Positions 43,088-52,762 of a stretch of 64,000 nucleotides of DNA are shown piece after piece. Each line of letters begins with the position of its first letter. Position 1 is the stretch's first letter. Source of the stretch: Arthrobacter_H rhombi (GTDB lineage: Bacteria; Actinomycetota; Actinomycetes; Actinomycetales; Micrococcaceae); contig NZ_BAAAIV010000010.1 in the NCBI RefSeq assembly GCF_039526245.1, forward strand, positions 62,001 to 126,000. Direction: 5' to 3'. The translations under genes and the position numbers were made by a program. The notes under the pieces are model-generated. The model searched no databases. It was not told where the DNA came from and was given only the letters and a program-made list of their open reading frames with translations.

Positions 43088-44776
43088 TCACAACCCGAAA
43101 ACGTCTAGCTCGGGCAAGGCGGCGCGGACAAGAGTCCGGGCCTCGTCGGCGGACCCGGCACCCAGCGCGAGATGGGCGATCCGCTGCGCCTCGGCACGGT
43201 CGACGGTTTTCAGGATGGCCGCGACGGCGGGGAGGGCCCGCCTGTTCATCGAGAGCGTTGCCACGCCCAGACCGACCAGGACGACGGCCAACGCTGGGTC
43301 TGCCGCGGCCTCGCCGCAAACACCCACGGGCTTGGGGCCGCCGGCGGCCGACGCCCCGCCCTCGCACGTTGACCGCACGAGGTGCAGGACGGCAGGCTGC
43401 CAGGGGTCATTGAATTCGGCGAGTGGACCGACCTGGCGATCCGCCGCCATCGTGTACTGGGTCAGGTCATTGGTGCCGATGGACGCGAAAGACACCTCGG
43501 AGACAACCTGTCGTGCCATGACGGCGGCGGAGGGGACCTCCACCATCACTCCGGGCGTCGTCAGGCCGGCACCGGCACAGAGGCCGGCAAAGGCGGCTGC
43601 CTCGGCCGGCGTGGAGATCATCGGCGCCATGGTCCAGACCTCGGCCTCGCTTCCGCTTGCGGCCTCCGCGATGGCGGCCAGCTGGCGGTCCAGAACCCCC
43701 GGGACCGCCGCGTCGGTGCGGTAGCCGCGCACGCCGAGGGCGGGATTGGGCTCGGAGTCGTCGGTCAGGAACGGCAAGGGCTTGTCGGCACCTGCATCGA
43801 GGGTCCGCACCACGACCTTGGAACCGGCGAATGCGTCGAAGACCGCACGGTAGGCCTTGACCTGCTCCGCGTGGGTGGGCTCGGAGTCCCGGCCGAGGAA
43901 GCAGAATTCCGTGCGCAGCAGGCCCACGCCCTCGGCGCCCGCGGCCGCAGCATCCTTCGCATCGGACCCACTGCCCACGTTGGCCAGCAGGGGAACGCGG
44001 TGCCCGTCGGAGAGCTGTCCGGTGCCGTCGAACGCGGGCAGGGCCACGCGGGAGGCATAGGCCTCGGCGAGTGCCGCCTCCGTGGCGCCTGGATTGCGGA
44101 CGACCGTTCCGTCGATCCCGTCGACGAAGACGACGTCGCCGTCGACCAGCACCACGGTGTCGGCGGCCGCCACGATGGCCGGAAGCCCCAGTGACCGGGC
44201 GACGATCGCCGTGTGCGACTGCGGACCCCCGCCGCTGGTCACCAGTGCCAGGACTCGGGTGGGGTCCAGTGTGGCGGTGTCGGCCGGGGCCAGGTCGGCG
44301 GCCCAGAGCACAAACGGCTCCTCGGCGTCGGGTATTCCCGGTGCCGGCACGCCGCGCAACTCGGCGACGATCCGGGCCCGGACATCCAGAACGTCCGTGG
44401 CGCGTTCGGCCATGTAGCCGCCCAAGGCCGCCAGTTGGGTGGCGACGGCATCCGCCGCCTCCCAGATCGCCGACTCTGCGCGGGTCCCGGAGGCCACGAG
44501 CTTCGTCGCCGACTTCAATAGGGACTTGTCCGAGGCCATCAGGGCCGTGGCCTTCAGCACGTCCGCTGCATCGCCCGTTGCGGTCGCGGCGCGCTCCTTC
44601 AACCCCGCGGCGACGGCGCGTGTTGCCTCGGCCAGGCGGGCGCTTTCCTGCTCGGCCGTGATGCCTTCGGGCAAAAGGGCTCCATCTGAGGGTGCGGCAA
44701 TCGGGTCCGGCATCCGGCGGACAGGGCCGATGACACGGCCGGCGCTGACGCCGACTCCCGTGAACGTCGTGCTCAT
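43088..44776 (-). CDS. ptsI: PTS enzyme I (phosphoenolpyruvate-protein phosphotransferase)
   Basis: A 562-aa EI, normal length. It autophosphorylates from PEP on the His in SGGGPQSHTAIVARSLGLPA (His188) and transfers to HPr. The C-terminal PEP-binding TIM barrel contains GVGLLRTEFCFLGR, VRTLDAGADKPLPF and IGTNDLTQYTMAADR; VGVCGEAAADP carries the catalytic Cys. ATG 44776 overlaps the fruA stop (ATGA). Finding EI and HPr in the fructose operon suggests that fructose is the main inducer of the PTS in this organism. Confidence 0.96.
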   Translation of the reverse strand: MSTTFTGVGVSAGRVIGPVRRMPDPIAAPSDGALLPEGITAEQESARLAEATRAVAAGLKERAATATGDAADVLKATALMASDKSLLKSATKLVASGTRAESAIWEAADAVATQLAALGGYMAERATDVLDVRARIVAELRGVPAPGIPDAEEPFVLWAADLAPADTATLDPTRVLALVTSGGGPQSHTAIVARSLGLPAIVAAADTVVLVDGDVVFVDGIDGTVVRNPGATEAALAEAYASRVALPAFDGTGQLSDGHRVPLLANVGSGSDAKDAAAAGAEGVGLLRTEFCFLGRDSEPTHAEQVKAYRAVFDAFAGSKVVVRTLDAGADKPLPFLTDDSEPNPALGVRGYRTDAAVPGVLDRQLAAIAEAASGSEAEVWTMAPMISTPAEAAAFAGLCAGAGLTTPGVMVEVPSAAVMARQVVSEVSFASIGTNDLTQYTMAADRQVGPLAEFNDPWQPAVLHLVRSTCEGGASAAGGPKPVGVCGEAAADPALAVVLVGLGVATLSMNRRALPAVAAILKTVDRAEAQRIAHLALGAGSADEARTLVRAALPELDVFGL

Positions 44777-46794
44777 GCCGCCACCTTCTCCGTGTCGGCC
44801 GCGGAATCGGCGGCGGGGGCCTTGCGGGCGTAGCGCTTCAGCGCCAACACGGCCAGGGCCGAGATGACCATGCCGACCACGATGGAGACCAGGAACATCA
44901 GCAGGTTGCCGATGGCGAAGGCGACGAACAAACCGCCATGCGGGGCCTGGCTGGTGACGTGGAAGCCCATGACCATGGCACCGGTGACGCCGGCGCCCAG
45001 CATGCTGGCGGGGATGACGCGCAGCGGGTCGGCGGCGGCAAACGGGATGGCACCCTCGGAGATGAAGGCTGCACCGAGTAGCCAGGCGGCCTTGCCGTTC
45101 TCGTGCTCGGCAGCGGTGAATCGCTTCTTGTCCAGGGCGGTGGCCAGCGCCATGGCCAACGGGGGCACCATGCCGGCGGCCATGACCGCTGCCATGATCT
45201 CCCACGGAGCCTGGTTGGTGATCGATCCGGTGCCCAGGCCGGCGACGGCGAAGGCGTATGCCACCTTGTTGACCGGTCCGCCGAGGTCGATGGCCATCAT
45301 GAGCCCGAGGATGAGACCGACGAGGGTGGCTGCCGTTCCGGACATGCCGGAGAGCCAGTTGCTCAGCGCCGTGCTCAGGGCGGCGATGGGCCCGCCGAGG
45401 AAGAGGAACATGGCACCCGAGGCCAGGATGGAGCCGATCAGCGGGATGATCACCACGGGCATCAGGCCCCGCAGCAGCTTGGGTACGCGCCAGTGGCCGA
45501 TCCAGCGGGCGATGACGCCGGCGAGCAGGCCGCCGACGATGCCGCCGAGGAAGCCGGCACCCATGAACCCGGCGACGGCACCGGCGGTGAAGCCCGGTGC
45601 GAGCCCGGGCCGGTCGGCCAGCGCGTAGGCGATGTAGCCGGCGAGGACGGGGACCAGGAAGCTCATGGACAAGCTGCCGACCTTGTACGCCACGGCTCCG
45701 AGGTAGATGTTCAGGCCGCCGTCGGGCAGATTGAACAGGTTGTTCTGGACGCTGACCTTGTCGGCGACCCCGGTGATGTCATACCCGCCGATGAGGAAGC
45801 CCAATGCAATGAGCAGGCCGCCGCCGGCGACGAACGGGATCATGTAGCTCACGCCGGTCAGCAGCGAACGCTTCAGCGCCGCGCCGATGGGCTCGCGGCC
45901 CTCGCCGGTTTGGCCGTCCGCGTCGGCGCTGCCCGTGCCGGCCGGGACGCGACGCGCGTTCGGGTTGTCCGCCGCGGCCAGGGCATCGGCGACGAGCTTT
46001 CCGGGTTCGTCGACGCCGCGCTTCACCGGCACCTGGATGACGGGGAGCCCGGCGAAGCGGTCCTTGTTGCGCACGTCGACGTCCACGGCGAAGATCACCG
46101 CGTCGGCGGCCGCAATGACCGCCGGGTCCAGCGGGGTCGAGCCGGCTGAGCCCTGGGTCTCGACCTGCAGGTCAACCCCTGCTTCGGCCGCGGCGGCTAC
46201 CAGCGAGTCGGCGGCCATGTAGGTGTGGGCAATGCCGGTGGGGCACGCGGTCACGGCAACCAGGGTACGACGGCGGGTGGCCGGTTCTGCTGCGGCTGCC
46301 GGCGCCGTCGTGCTCTCGGTGGAGGCCGCCGGTGGGGTCGGTGCCGGGGAGATGGCGCCCTGGACCAGCTCCACGATCTCGGCGGGGCTTGTGGCCGAGC
46401 GCAGCGCCGCGGTGAAGTCCTTCTTGACCAGCGAGCGGGCCAGCTTGGAGAGCAGCTTGAGGTGCTCCTGGTCGGCACCCTCGGGGGCGGCGATGAAGAA
46501 CACCAGGTCCGCGGGGCCGTCCTTGGCGCCGAAATCCACGGGTGGGGCCAGCCGGGCCATCACCAGGGTGGCCTCGGTGACCGCTGCCGAACGGCAGTGC
46601 GGGATGCCGATGCCGCCGGGGACGCCGGTGGCGGTCTTCGTTTCGCGGGCGATGCCGTCCGCGGCCAGGTCGTCGGCGTTGGTGGCGCGTCCGGCGGCTG
46701 CGACGGAGGCGGCGAGTGCGCGGACGACGTCGGCGCTGGTGCTGCCGAGATCGCGGTCCAGGAGGACGAGATCTTCGGTGATGAGCTCGGACAT
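44773..46794 (-). CDS. fruA: PTS fructose-specific enzyme IIABC
   Basis: A 673-aa fusion. EIIA (1-150) has GIGIPHC with phospho-His66. An Ala/Pro/Thr linker leads to EIIB (175-275) with VTACPTGIAHTYMA and phospho-Cys184. EIIC (310-660) is polytopic with GVSYMIPFVAGGGLLIALGF and AISEGAIPFAAADP-type motifs (here FISEGAIPFAAADP). It imports fructose as fructose-1-phosphate, the substrate of the adjacent fruK. Two bases separate it from the fruK stop. Confidence 0.96.
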   Translation of the reverse strand: MSELITEDLVLLDRDLGSTSADVVRALAASVAAAGRATNADDLAADGIARETKTATGVPGGIGIPHCRSAAVTEATLVMARLAPPVDFGAKDGPADLVFFIAAPEGADQEHLKLLSKLARSLVKKDFTAALRSATSPAEIVELVQGAISPAPTPPAASTESTTAPAAAAEPATRRRTLVAVTACPTGIAHTYMAADSLVAAAAEAGVDLQVETQGSAGSTPLDPAVIAAADAVIFAVDVDVRNKDRFAGLPVIQVPVKRGVDEPGKLVADALAAADNPNARRVPAGTGSADADGQTGEGREPIGAALKRSLLTGVSYMIPFVAGGGLLIALGFLIGGYDITGVADKVSVQNNLFNLPDGGLNIYLGAVAYKVGSLSMSFLVPVLAGYIAYALADRPGLAPGFTAGAVAGFMGAGFLGGIVGGLLAGVIARWIGHWRVPKLLRGLMPVVIIPLIGSILASGAMFLFLGGPIAALSTALSNWLSGMSGTAATLVGLILGLMMAIDLGGPVNKVAYAFAVAGLGTGSITNQAPWEIMAAVMAAGMVPPLAMALATALDKKRFTAAEHENGKAAWLLGAAFISEGAIPFAAADPLRVIPASMLGAGVTGAMVMGFHVTSQAPHGGLFVAFAIGNLLMFLVSIVVGMVISALAVLALKRYARKAPAADSAADTEKVAA

Positions 46795-46796
46795 GC

Positions 46797-47804
46797 TTAC
46801 TCCTTGGGAGTCTGGGTCGAGGAGGCCAGCAGGTGGCCGGTGGGTGCCGGGGTCAGGGGCGTGACGGTGACGGATTCCGGCGAGGGCTGTTCCGGGGTGG
46901 GGATCAGCGAACCGGGGAGGGATGCCGCTGCCGCACCGTAGGCGACAGCGGATCGGAGGCAGTCGGGCGGTGTGGCGCCGCGATCGTGGGCGATGAGGTA
47001 TCCGGCCAGCGACGAGTCACCTGCCCCCACCGTGCTACGCGCCTGGATGGGGGAGTGCGTGGCGAGCCAGGCGCCTTCCGCGGTGACGAGGAGGGCGCCG
47101 CGGGCACCGAGCGTGGCCAGGACCGCAGTGGTGCCGCGGTCCACGAGACGCCGGGCCGCGGCTGCCGCCAACTCGGGGGAGGCCTCCAACTCGGCTTCGG
47201 AAGCGGTTCCCGTCAGCCCGGCCAATTCCTCGGCGTTGGGCTTGATCAGATCCGGCAGCCCTGCCGGGGCGTCATAGAGCGCGGCCAAGGGGGCGTCGGA
47301 GGTGTCGACGGCGATCAGGGGGCAGCGGCTGCCGAGGCCCAGATGCAGCCGGGCGATCGTCTCCGCGTAGAAGTAGGCGGGGACGCCGGGGGGCAAGGAG
47401 CCGGCCAAGACGATCCAGGACGATTTCGCAGCGGCTTCCAGCAGCGCCTGGGAAATCTGCTCTTGTTGGGCGGCATCCAGGGTCGGACCGGGTTCGTTGA
47501 CCTTGGTGGTGGTCCCGTCCGGTTCGGTGATGGTGACGTTGCTGCGCAATGGCTGGCCGATGGGCAGTGCGTGGTGGGGCAGTCCATCGACGGCAAGACC
47601 GACGACGACCGGGTCGGTGTCATCTCCGGGCAGCAGGGCCAGGGTCGGTACGCCGGCCGCGACGAGCGCACGGGTGACGTTGACTCCCTTGCCCGCGGCC
47701 TGGGCCCCGGCAGACTGGGCTCGTTGGACGCCGCCGCGGACCAGGGCGGCACCGAGCTCGATGGTCCGGTCGAGGCTGGGGTTGGCCGTGAACGTGGTGA
47801 TCAT
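46797..47804 (-). CDS. fruK: 1-phosphofructokinase
   Basis: A 335-aa PfkB-family kinase that converts fructose-1-phosphate to fructose-1,6-bisphosphate. MITTFTANPSLDRTIELG is the family N-terminus, AAGKGVNVTRAL the substrate loop, IKPNAEELAGLTG the middle motif, and STVGAGDSSLAGYL the ATP site with the catalytic Asp. The ATG overlaps the fruR stop (ATGA). The C-terminal 25 residues are Pro/Thr rich and lineage specific. Confidence 0.95.
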   Translation of the reverse strand: MITTFTANPSLDRTIELGAALVRGGVQRAQSAGAQAAGKGVNVTRALVAAGVPTLALLPGDDTDPVVVGLAVDGLPHHALPIGQPLRSNVTITEPDGTTTKVNEPGPTLDAAQQEQISQALLEAAAKSSWIVLAGSLPPGVPAYFYAETIARLHLGLGSRCPLIAVDTSDAPLAALYDAPAGLPDLIKPNAEELAGLTGTASEAELEASPELAAAAARRLVDRGTTAVLATLGARGALLVTAEGAWLATHSPIQARSTVGAGDSSLAGYLIAHDRGATPPDCLRSAVAYGAAAASLPGSLIPTPEQPSPESVTVTPLTPAPTGHLLASSTQTPKE

Positions 47805-48586
47805 GCGACCACTACCTCGACGTCGGCGTCCTCCAGGGCGGCTGCCAGCTGGGCATCGGGGGCGTTGTCGGTGACGAGGGCATCGATCTGGTCCAGTGCG
47901 GCAAAGCGGACCAGCGTTTCCTGGCCGAGCTTGCTGGAGTCCGCCAACAGGACGACTCGGCGGGCGCTGGCGACGATGGCCGATTTCATTGCTGCCTCCA
48001 GGGGATCGGGAGTGCTCAGGCCGAATTCCGCGTGGATGCCGTTGGTTCCGATGAAGGCAATGTCCGGACGGAGGGCGCGGAACTGGTCAATGGCTGCAGC
48101 GCCCATGGCGGCGCTGGTCAGGGTGCGGACGCGGCCCCCGATCAGCTCGAGTTGGAAGGAGCTGCCGGTGGCGATGCGGTAGGCCACGGGGACGGAGTGC
48201 GTGAGCACCAGCAGGTCGGTGGTGCCGTGTTCCGGCAGAGTGGAGGCCATCTGCTGGGCGAGCAGTTCCGTCGTCGTTCCGGCGTCCAGGGCCACCGAGG
48301 TGGCGCCGGAGGGCAACAGCTCGAGGGCGCGGGCGGCGATCCGGGATTTCTGTTCGTGGTTCAGCGAGGTCCGCACGCTGAGGCTTTCCTCGGCAGTGCT
48401 GGCGGTCCCGCCGGCCACTGCTCCGCCATGGACGCGGCGCAGCAGGCCATCGTGCTCCAGCTGGGCCAGATCGCGGCGCACTGTCTCGCGGGTGATGTCC
48501 AGTCGCGCGGCGAGGTCGGCGACGCTGACCCGGCCCGTGCTGGCGACGAGGTCCCCAATCAGGCGGTGCCGCTCTTCGGCAAACAT
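47801..48586 (-). CDS. fruR: DeoR-family repressor of the fructose operon
   Basis: A 261-aa DeoR/GlpR regulator. The HTH is RVSVADLAARLDITRETVRR then DLAQLEHDGLLRRVHGGA, the DeoR signature, and the sugar-phosphate sensor domain has VALDAGTTTELLA and the later FIGTNGI. The start ATG 48586 is preferred over ATG 48592 because AAGGG then sits at normal spacing. As first gene of fruR-fruK-fruA-ptsI-ptsH it should repress the operon until fructose-1-phosphate (or FBP) binds. Confidence 0.93.
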   Translation of the reverse strand: MFAEERHRLIGDLVASTGRVSVADLAARLDITRETVRRDLAQLEHDGLLRRVHGGAVAGGTASTAEESLSVRTSLNHEQKSRIAARALELLPSGATSVALDAGTTTELLAQQMASTLPEHGTTDLLVLTHSVPVAYRIATGSSFQLELIGGRVRTLTSAAMGAAAIDQFRALRPDIAFIGTNGIHAEFGLSTPDPLEAAMKSAIVASARRVVLLADSSKLGQETLVRFAALDQIDALVTDNAPDAQLAAALEDADVEVVVA

Positions 48587-48622
48587 GGCCATGTCCCTTC
48601 GGTGGTCCGCATCACAGTAAAT

Positions 48623-48676
48623 CTGCGTTTCGTTGACTTTAGATGCGGTGGTGGGGTGAAGTCAACAGAAACACAG
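48623..48676 (-). promoter_or_regulatory. fru operon promoter between two inverted FruR-like boxes
   Basis: On the minus strand TTGACT (48665-48660) and TAAAGT (48641-48636) are spaced 18 bases apart, a near-consensus promoter about 50 bases before fruR. CTGCGTTTCGTTGAC (48623-48637) and GTCAACAGAAACACAG (48661-48676) are inverted copies of one motif, one over the -10 and start region, one over the -35. The arrangement fits repression by the DeoR protein. Confidence 0.7.
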
Positions 48677-48781
48677 AAAAACAAATCTGATCGGGCTTTT
48701 CGGTGCGGACGGCGGCGCGGGTAGCGACAGGTGAGGGGCCTGCGGCTTGCCCCTCGAGGTCCGCTGCGGTTGGCTGGGTGG

Positions 48782-50701
48782 ATGGCCTCATTGATCGAAG
48801 ACTACGCATTGCTGTCCGATCTACGCACCGGAGCATTGGTGTCCGAATCTGGCAGTGTCGACTGGCTCTGTTTCCCGCGCTTCGACTCGGACGCCGCCTT
48901 CACGGCGCTGCTGGGCGGTTCGGAACATGGGCGGTGGCTCCTCGCCCCGGAGGGCGCGGTGGACGATTGCGAACCCCAGCATCCCGCCCGACGCTCCGAG
49001 CGGCGCCGGGCCGCGCGCGCCGCTGGCCAGGAGGATCCCCTGCAAGGGGAGACGGAACCCGACGTGGAGGCGGAAGGCCGACCCGTCGTCGTGCAGCGGA
49101 CCTATGTGGACTCGACATTCGTGCTGCGTACGCTGTGGAAGACGTCCGAAGGGCAGGCGCTGGTCACCGATTTCATGCCGGTGGGGGATCGGCGCGCGTC
49201 GATCGTCCGCCGCGTCGAAGGGCTGGCCGGGAGCGTGCGGATGCACCAGGAGATCAGCTTCCGCTTCGGCGATGGCGCCGTCGTTCCCTGGGTCCGACGC
49301 CACGAGGACCGCAAGAGCGGTGCCACCTCGATCGTCGCCGTGGCCGGCCCGGACGCGGTGGTGCTGCACGGGGACCGGTTGCCCCAGGGGCACGATCACC
49401 GGCACGTCGGCGACTTCTTCGTCTCAGCGGGCGAGGCAGTGGACTTCGAGCTGTGCTGGTTCCCCTCGCATCGGCATGTTCCCGCGCGCATCGACGCCGG
49501 GGCGAGCCTGCAGGAGACCGTCTCGTATTGGAAGAACTGGGCCAAGGACATCCCCGTGCAGGAGTCGTATCACGCCGTCGTCAAGCGCTCGCTGCTCGTC
49601 TTGCGTGCGCTGACGCATGAGGCCACCGGCGGGATCGTCGCGGCGCCCACCACCTCCCTGCCGGAGGACTTCGGCGGGGAACGGAACTGGGACTACCGGT
49701 TCTGCTGGCTGCGGGACGCGGCCCTGACACTCGAGGCGATGATGACGCACGGGTATGAGAAGGAGGCCCTGAACTGGCGCGACTGGCTGTTGCGCGCCGT
49801 GGCCGGGGATCCCGATGACCTGCAGATCATGTATGGGGTGGGCGGGGAGCGGCGCCTGCCCGAACGCACCCTGGACCACCTGCCCGGATATGAGGGTTCA
49901 CTGCCCGTCCGTGCCGGCAACGGGGCCGTGGACCAATACCAAGGCGATGTCGTCGGCGAGGTGCTGGTGGCCCTGGAGAAGCTGCGCAACATAGGCGGCG
50001 TCGAGGACCACTTCTCCTGGCCGCTGCAGAAGACGCTGCTGGGCTACGTCGAGGAGCACATCGACGACAAGGACCACGGCATCTGGGAGATGCGCGGGGA
50101 CCTGAAGTACTTCACGCATTCACGGGTGATGATGTGGGCTGCCTTCGACCGGGGCGTCCGCGCGGTGCGCGAACACCAGCTCGACGGGGACGCTGCCCGA
50201 TGGGAGAAGCTTCGCGACCGCCTGCGCGAGGAGATCATGGAGCACGGCTACGACGAGACGGAAGGGACGTTCACCCAGACGTACGGCGACACCGAGGTTG
50301 ATGCCTCCTTGCTGGTGATCGCCCAGGTGGGCTTCATCGACTACGACGATCCGAAGATGCTGGGCACCGTGGCGCGCCTGGAACGGGATCTGATGGATGA
50401 TGCGGGCCTGCTGCTGCGGTACCGCACGACCTCGGGCAAGGATGGGTTGTCCGGTGCCGAGCACCCGTTCCTGGCGTGCTCGTTCTGGCTGGTGGAGCAG
50501 TATGCCCGCTCCGGCCGCATCGACGATGCCCGGAAGCTGATGGACCAGCTGGTCGGGTATTCCAACGGGCTGGGGCTGCTCGCCGAGGAATACGACACCG
50601 TCGACGGGCGGATGGCAGGAAACTTCCCGCAGGCCTTCTCGCACCTGACCTTGATCCGTGCGGCAGACGCGATTAACGGACACGGCCAGCGCGCCGTCTA
50701 G
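48782..50701 (+). CDS. Glycoside hydrolase family 15 protein (glucoamylase/trehalase-like)
   Basis: A 639-aa cytoplasmic GH15 enzyme. The N-terminal domain begins IEDYALLSDLRTGALVSESG then SVDWLCFPRFDSDAAF; the (alpha/alpha)6 barrel has NWDYRFCWLRDAALTLEAM. The two catalytic glutamates are in HGIWEMRG and GLLAEEYD. Relatives hydrolyse glucosidic bonds, including trehalose. An Arg/Glu-rich insertion of about 40 residues (around 70-115) interrupts the N-terminal beta domain. ATG 48782 gives the usual N-terminus; a GTG at 48731 in the same frame would add 17 residues. Neither start has a strong SD. Confidence 0.9.
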   Translation: MASLIEDYALLSDLRTGALVSESGSVDWLCFPRFDSDAAFTALLGGSEHGRWLLAPEGAVDDCEPQHPARRSERRRAARAAGQEDPLQGETEPDVEAEGRPVVVQRTYVDSTFVLRTLWKTSEGQALVTDFMPVGDRRASIVRRVEGLAGSVRMHQEISFRFGDGAVVPWVRRHEDRKSGATSIVAVAGPDAVVLHGDRLPQGHDHRHVGDFFVSAGEAVDFELCWFPSHRHVPARIDAGASLQETVSYWKNWAKDIPVQESYHAVVKRSLLVLRALTHEATGGIVAAPTTSLPEDFGGERNWDYRFCWLRDAALTLEAMMTHGYEKEALNWRDWLLRAVAGDPDDLQIMYGVGGERRLPERTLDHLPGYEGSLPVRAGNGAVDQYQGDVVGEVLVALEKLRNIGGVEDHFSWPLQKTLLGYVEEHIDDKDHGIWEMRGDLKYFTHSRVMMWAAFDRGVRAVREHQLDGDAARWEKLRDRLREEIMEHGYDETEGTFTQTYGDTEVDASLLVIAQVGFIDYDDPKMLGTVARLERDLMDDAGLLLRYRTTSGKDGLSGAEHPFLACSFWLVEQYARSGRIDDARKLMDQLVGYSNGLGLLAEEYDTVDGRMAGNFPQAFSHLTLIRAADAINGHGQRAV

Positions 50702-50731
50702 GGTGCGCCAGGCCGCTTCGGATGGTGGCCG

Positions 50732-52012
50732 TCAGGCCGTCGAGCCGAGGGGTGCCGAAGTCCTCGCATCCAAGGGGTGCGCGATCTCGTCCTGGGCCAT
50801 GCGCCCTGCCAGCCAGACGATGACCCCGATCACCGGGGACACCACCCCCGCGACCACGAAGACCAGCCAGAGGGGGACGACTTCACCGATCGGGCCGGCC
50901 AGGGCCATGGACACCGGCATGAGGGCCAGGGAGACGAAGAAGTCCAGGCTCGAGATCCGACCCAGCATCCGCCGCGGGACACGCCGCTGCAGCAGCGTGC
51001 CCCAGATGACCTGGCCCATTCCGCCCGTGGCGCCAACGACGAACAATGCCAACGCCAGCTGCCACAGTCCGGTCACGATACCCACGGCAGCGAGGGGGAG
51101 GGTTCCCAGCGCCCACACCGCCACCATCCAGGTGAGGTACCTGCGGGGCAGGGGGCGTGAGGCGGTGAACAACGACCCGGCGGCGGCACCGATGCCGAAG
51201 GCGGCGAGCATGAAGCCGAACGCCTGGGCGTCGCCACCCAGTTGGCCGCCGACGACGAAGGGCAACAGCACCTCGATCGGCCCGATGAAGCTCAGCACCG
51301 AGAGCACGGCAAAGAGCAGGGTCCAGAGCAGCCAGGGGGTCCGCAGCGTGTAGGAGACCCCCTCGCGGAGATCGGCCAGCGCGCTGGGGCGGACCTCGCC
51401 TGGCTCCAGGTGGGCATCGTAGGCGGTCGCGTGGCTGATCGTGCGCAGGACGGATAGCGCCACCAGATGGCAGACCGCCATTCCCGCGATCGCGTACGCG
51501 GGGGTGAGTGCCGCGACGATCATGCCCGCGGCTGCCGGCCCGGCAGCCTGCTGCAGGACGGGGCGTAGTGTGCCCTCCATCCCGTTGGCGGCCAGCAGGT
51601 CCTCGGGCGGCAGGATCCGGGGCAGCAATGCAGAATAGGCGGGGAAGAAGAACGCGGCCCCGGCGCCCACCAGGAAACCCGCCACCACGAGGTGCCATAG
51701 TTCGATCACTCCGGTCAGCCCGAGGGTGGCCACTGCCGCCATGACCGCGAGGCTGGCCGCCTCCACGGTGATGATGATGCGTCGGCAGGAGACGCGGTCG
51801 GCGGTGATGCCTCCGACCAGCACGAAACCCAGCAGGCCGATGCTGGTGGCCGTCGCCACGAAGGAGAGCTGCACCGGACCCCCACCCAGGCGCTTGACCT
51901 GGTAGACCATGGCCACGGCCCACATCCCGTGCGAGAAGACGCTGACGACCATGGCGGTGATGAGGATGCGGTAATCGCGATGGGCGAACGGCCGGAAGGC
52001 GCGCGGGGCCAT
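50732..52012 (-). CDS. MFS transporter (MFS_3 / enterobactin-exporter-like)
   Basis: A 426-aa membrane protein with about eleven or twelve helices. AFRPFAHRDYRILITAMVVS at the N-terminus and GFVLVGGITADRVSCRRIII (motif A) match the MFS_3 group that includes EntS-like exporters. GGMGQVIWGTLLQRRVPRRM lies in the second half. Start ATG 52012 with GAAGGAA upstream. Substrate unknown. Confidence 0.88.
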   Translation of the reverse strand: MAPRAFRPFAHRDYRILITAMVVSVFSHGMWAVAMVYQVKRLGGGPVQLSFVATATSIGLLGFVLVGGITADRVSCRRIIITVEAASLAVMAAVATLGLTGVIELWHLVVAGFLVGAGAAFFFPAYSALLPRILPPEDLLAANGMEGTLRPVLQQAAGPAAAGMIVAALTPAYAIAGMAVCHLVALSVLRTISHATAYDAHLEPGEVRPSALADLREGVSYTLRTPWLLWTLLFAVLSVLSFIGPIEVLLPFVVGGQLGGDAQAFGFMLAAFGIGAAAGSLFTASRPLPRRYLTWMVAVWALGTLPLAAVGIVTGLWQLALALFVVGATGGMGQVIWGTLLQRRVPRRMLGRISSLDFFVSLALMPVSMALAGPIGEVVPLWLVFVVAGVVSPVIGVIVWLAGRMAQDEIAHPLDARTSAPLGSTA

Positions 52013-52170
52013 GGTGCGTTCCTTCGGACGGGACGGGGTGCGGCGGCTGGTGCCGTGCCGGCAGGGGGGAGGGGTGCTGGTGGGCACCCAAGGATATTCT
52101 GCCCCCACTGGTTGGCGGAAGTCAATCAGTAAGGAGTGACGGTGTTGTTACTGTCGGGTAGCATGCGGAT

Positions 52171-52734
52171 ATGCACATGATCTTCCGCCTCTGGCTCATG
52201 CTCCTCAAGGCCCGCCGTCGTTCCCGCCTGGACATGTTCGGCGTCAGCTCGCTGCCGATGCGCGCCTTGCTGACGGATATCGACATCGCCGGACACATCA
52301 ACAACGGCATGTACTTCTCGATCTTCGACCTCGGGCGGTTCGACCTCATGGTGCGGGCGGGCACCTGGGACGTGATGAAGCGCAAGCGCTGGACGCCGGT
52401 GGTCCAGGCGGAGACGATCACGTTCCGGAAGTCGGTGGTCTTCAACCAGCGTTTCAGCGTGGAGACCCGCATCGCCGGGATGGATGAGCGCAGCATCTAC
52501 TTCGAGCAGCGCATCGTGGCCGATGGCGAGATCTATGTCAGTGCCTTGATCTGCACCCGCTTGCTGGGGCGCCAGGGTCCGGTCCCCAACGAGGAGATCC
52601 TGAAGACGCTGGGCGTCGAGGTCCCCGCGGACCTCGAGCTGCCCGAGTGGGCGACCCGGTGGCGTGAGTCGACGGCACTTCCCGGTTCACGCAAGCCGGC
52701 GCCGCACTCCTGGGCACTGGGCCTCCGGCGGTAG
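52171..52734 (+). CDS. Acyl-CoA thioesterase-like hotdog protein
   Basis: A 187-aa single-hotdog protein of the 4HBT_2/thioesterase-like family. LLTDIDIAGHINNGMYFSIF is the signature region (Asp/His/Asn of the hotdog helix), and RFSVETRIAGMDERSIYFEQ is a conserved strand pair. The N-terminus is basic and hydrophobic, possibly membrane associated. TTGTTA and a TAGCAT lie within 35 bases upstream of ATG 52171 with no clear SD, so a leaderless transcript is possible. Confidence 0.82.
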   Translation: MHMIFRLWLMLLKARRRSRLDMFGVSSLPMRALLTDIDIAGHINNGMYFSIFDLGRFDLMVRAGTWDVMKRKRWTPVVQAETITFRKSVVFNQRFSVETRIAGMDERSIYFEQRIVADGEIYVSALICTRLLGRQGPVPNEEILKTLGVEVPADLELPEWATRWRESTALPGSRKPAPHSWALGLRR

Positions 52735-52762
52735 CCCCGCGCGGCTCCGCCGGTTCGCGTCC

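Noticed and set aside
42508..43413. A 301-residue plus-strand frame across ptsH and its downstream gap
   Set aside because: Antisense to HPr and EI, Arg/Ser-rich, no motifs.
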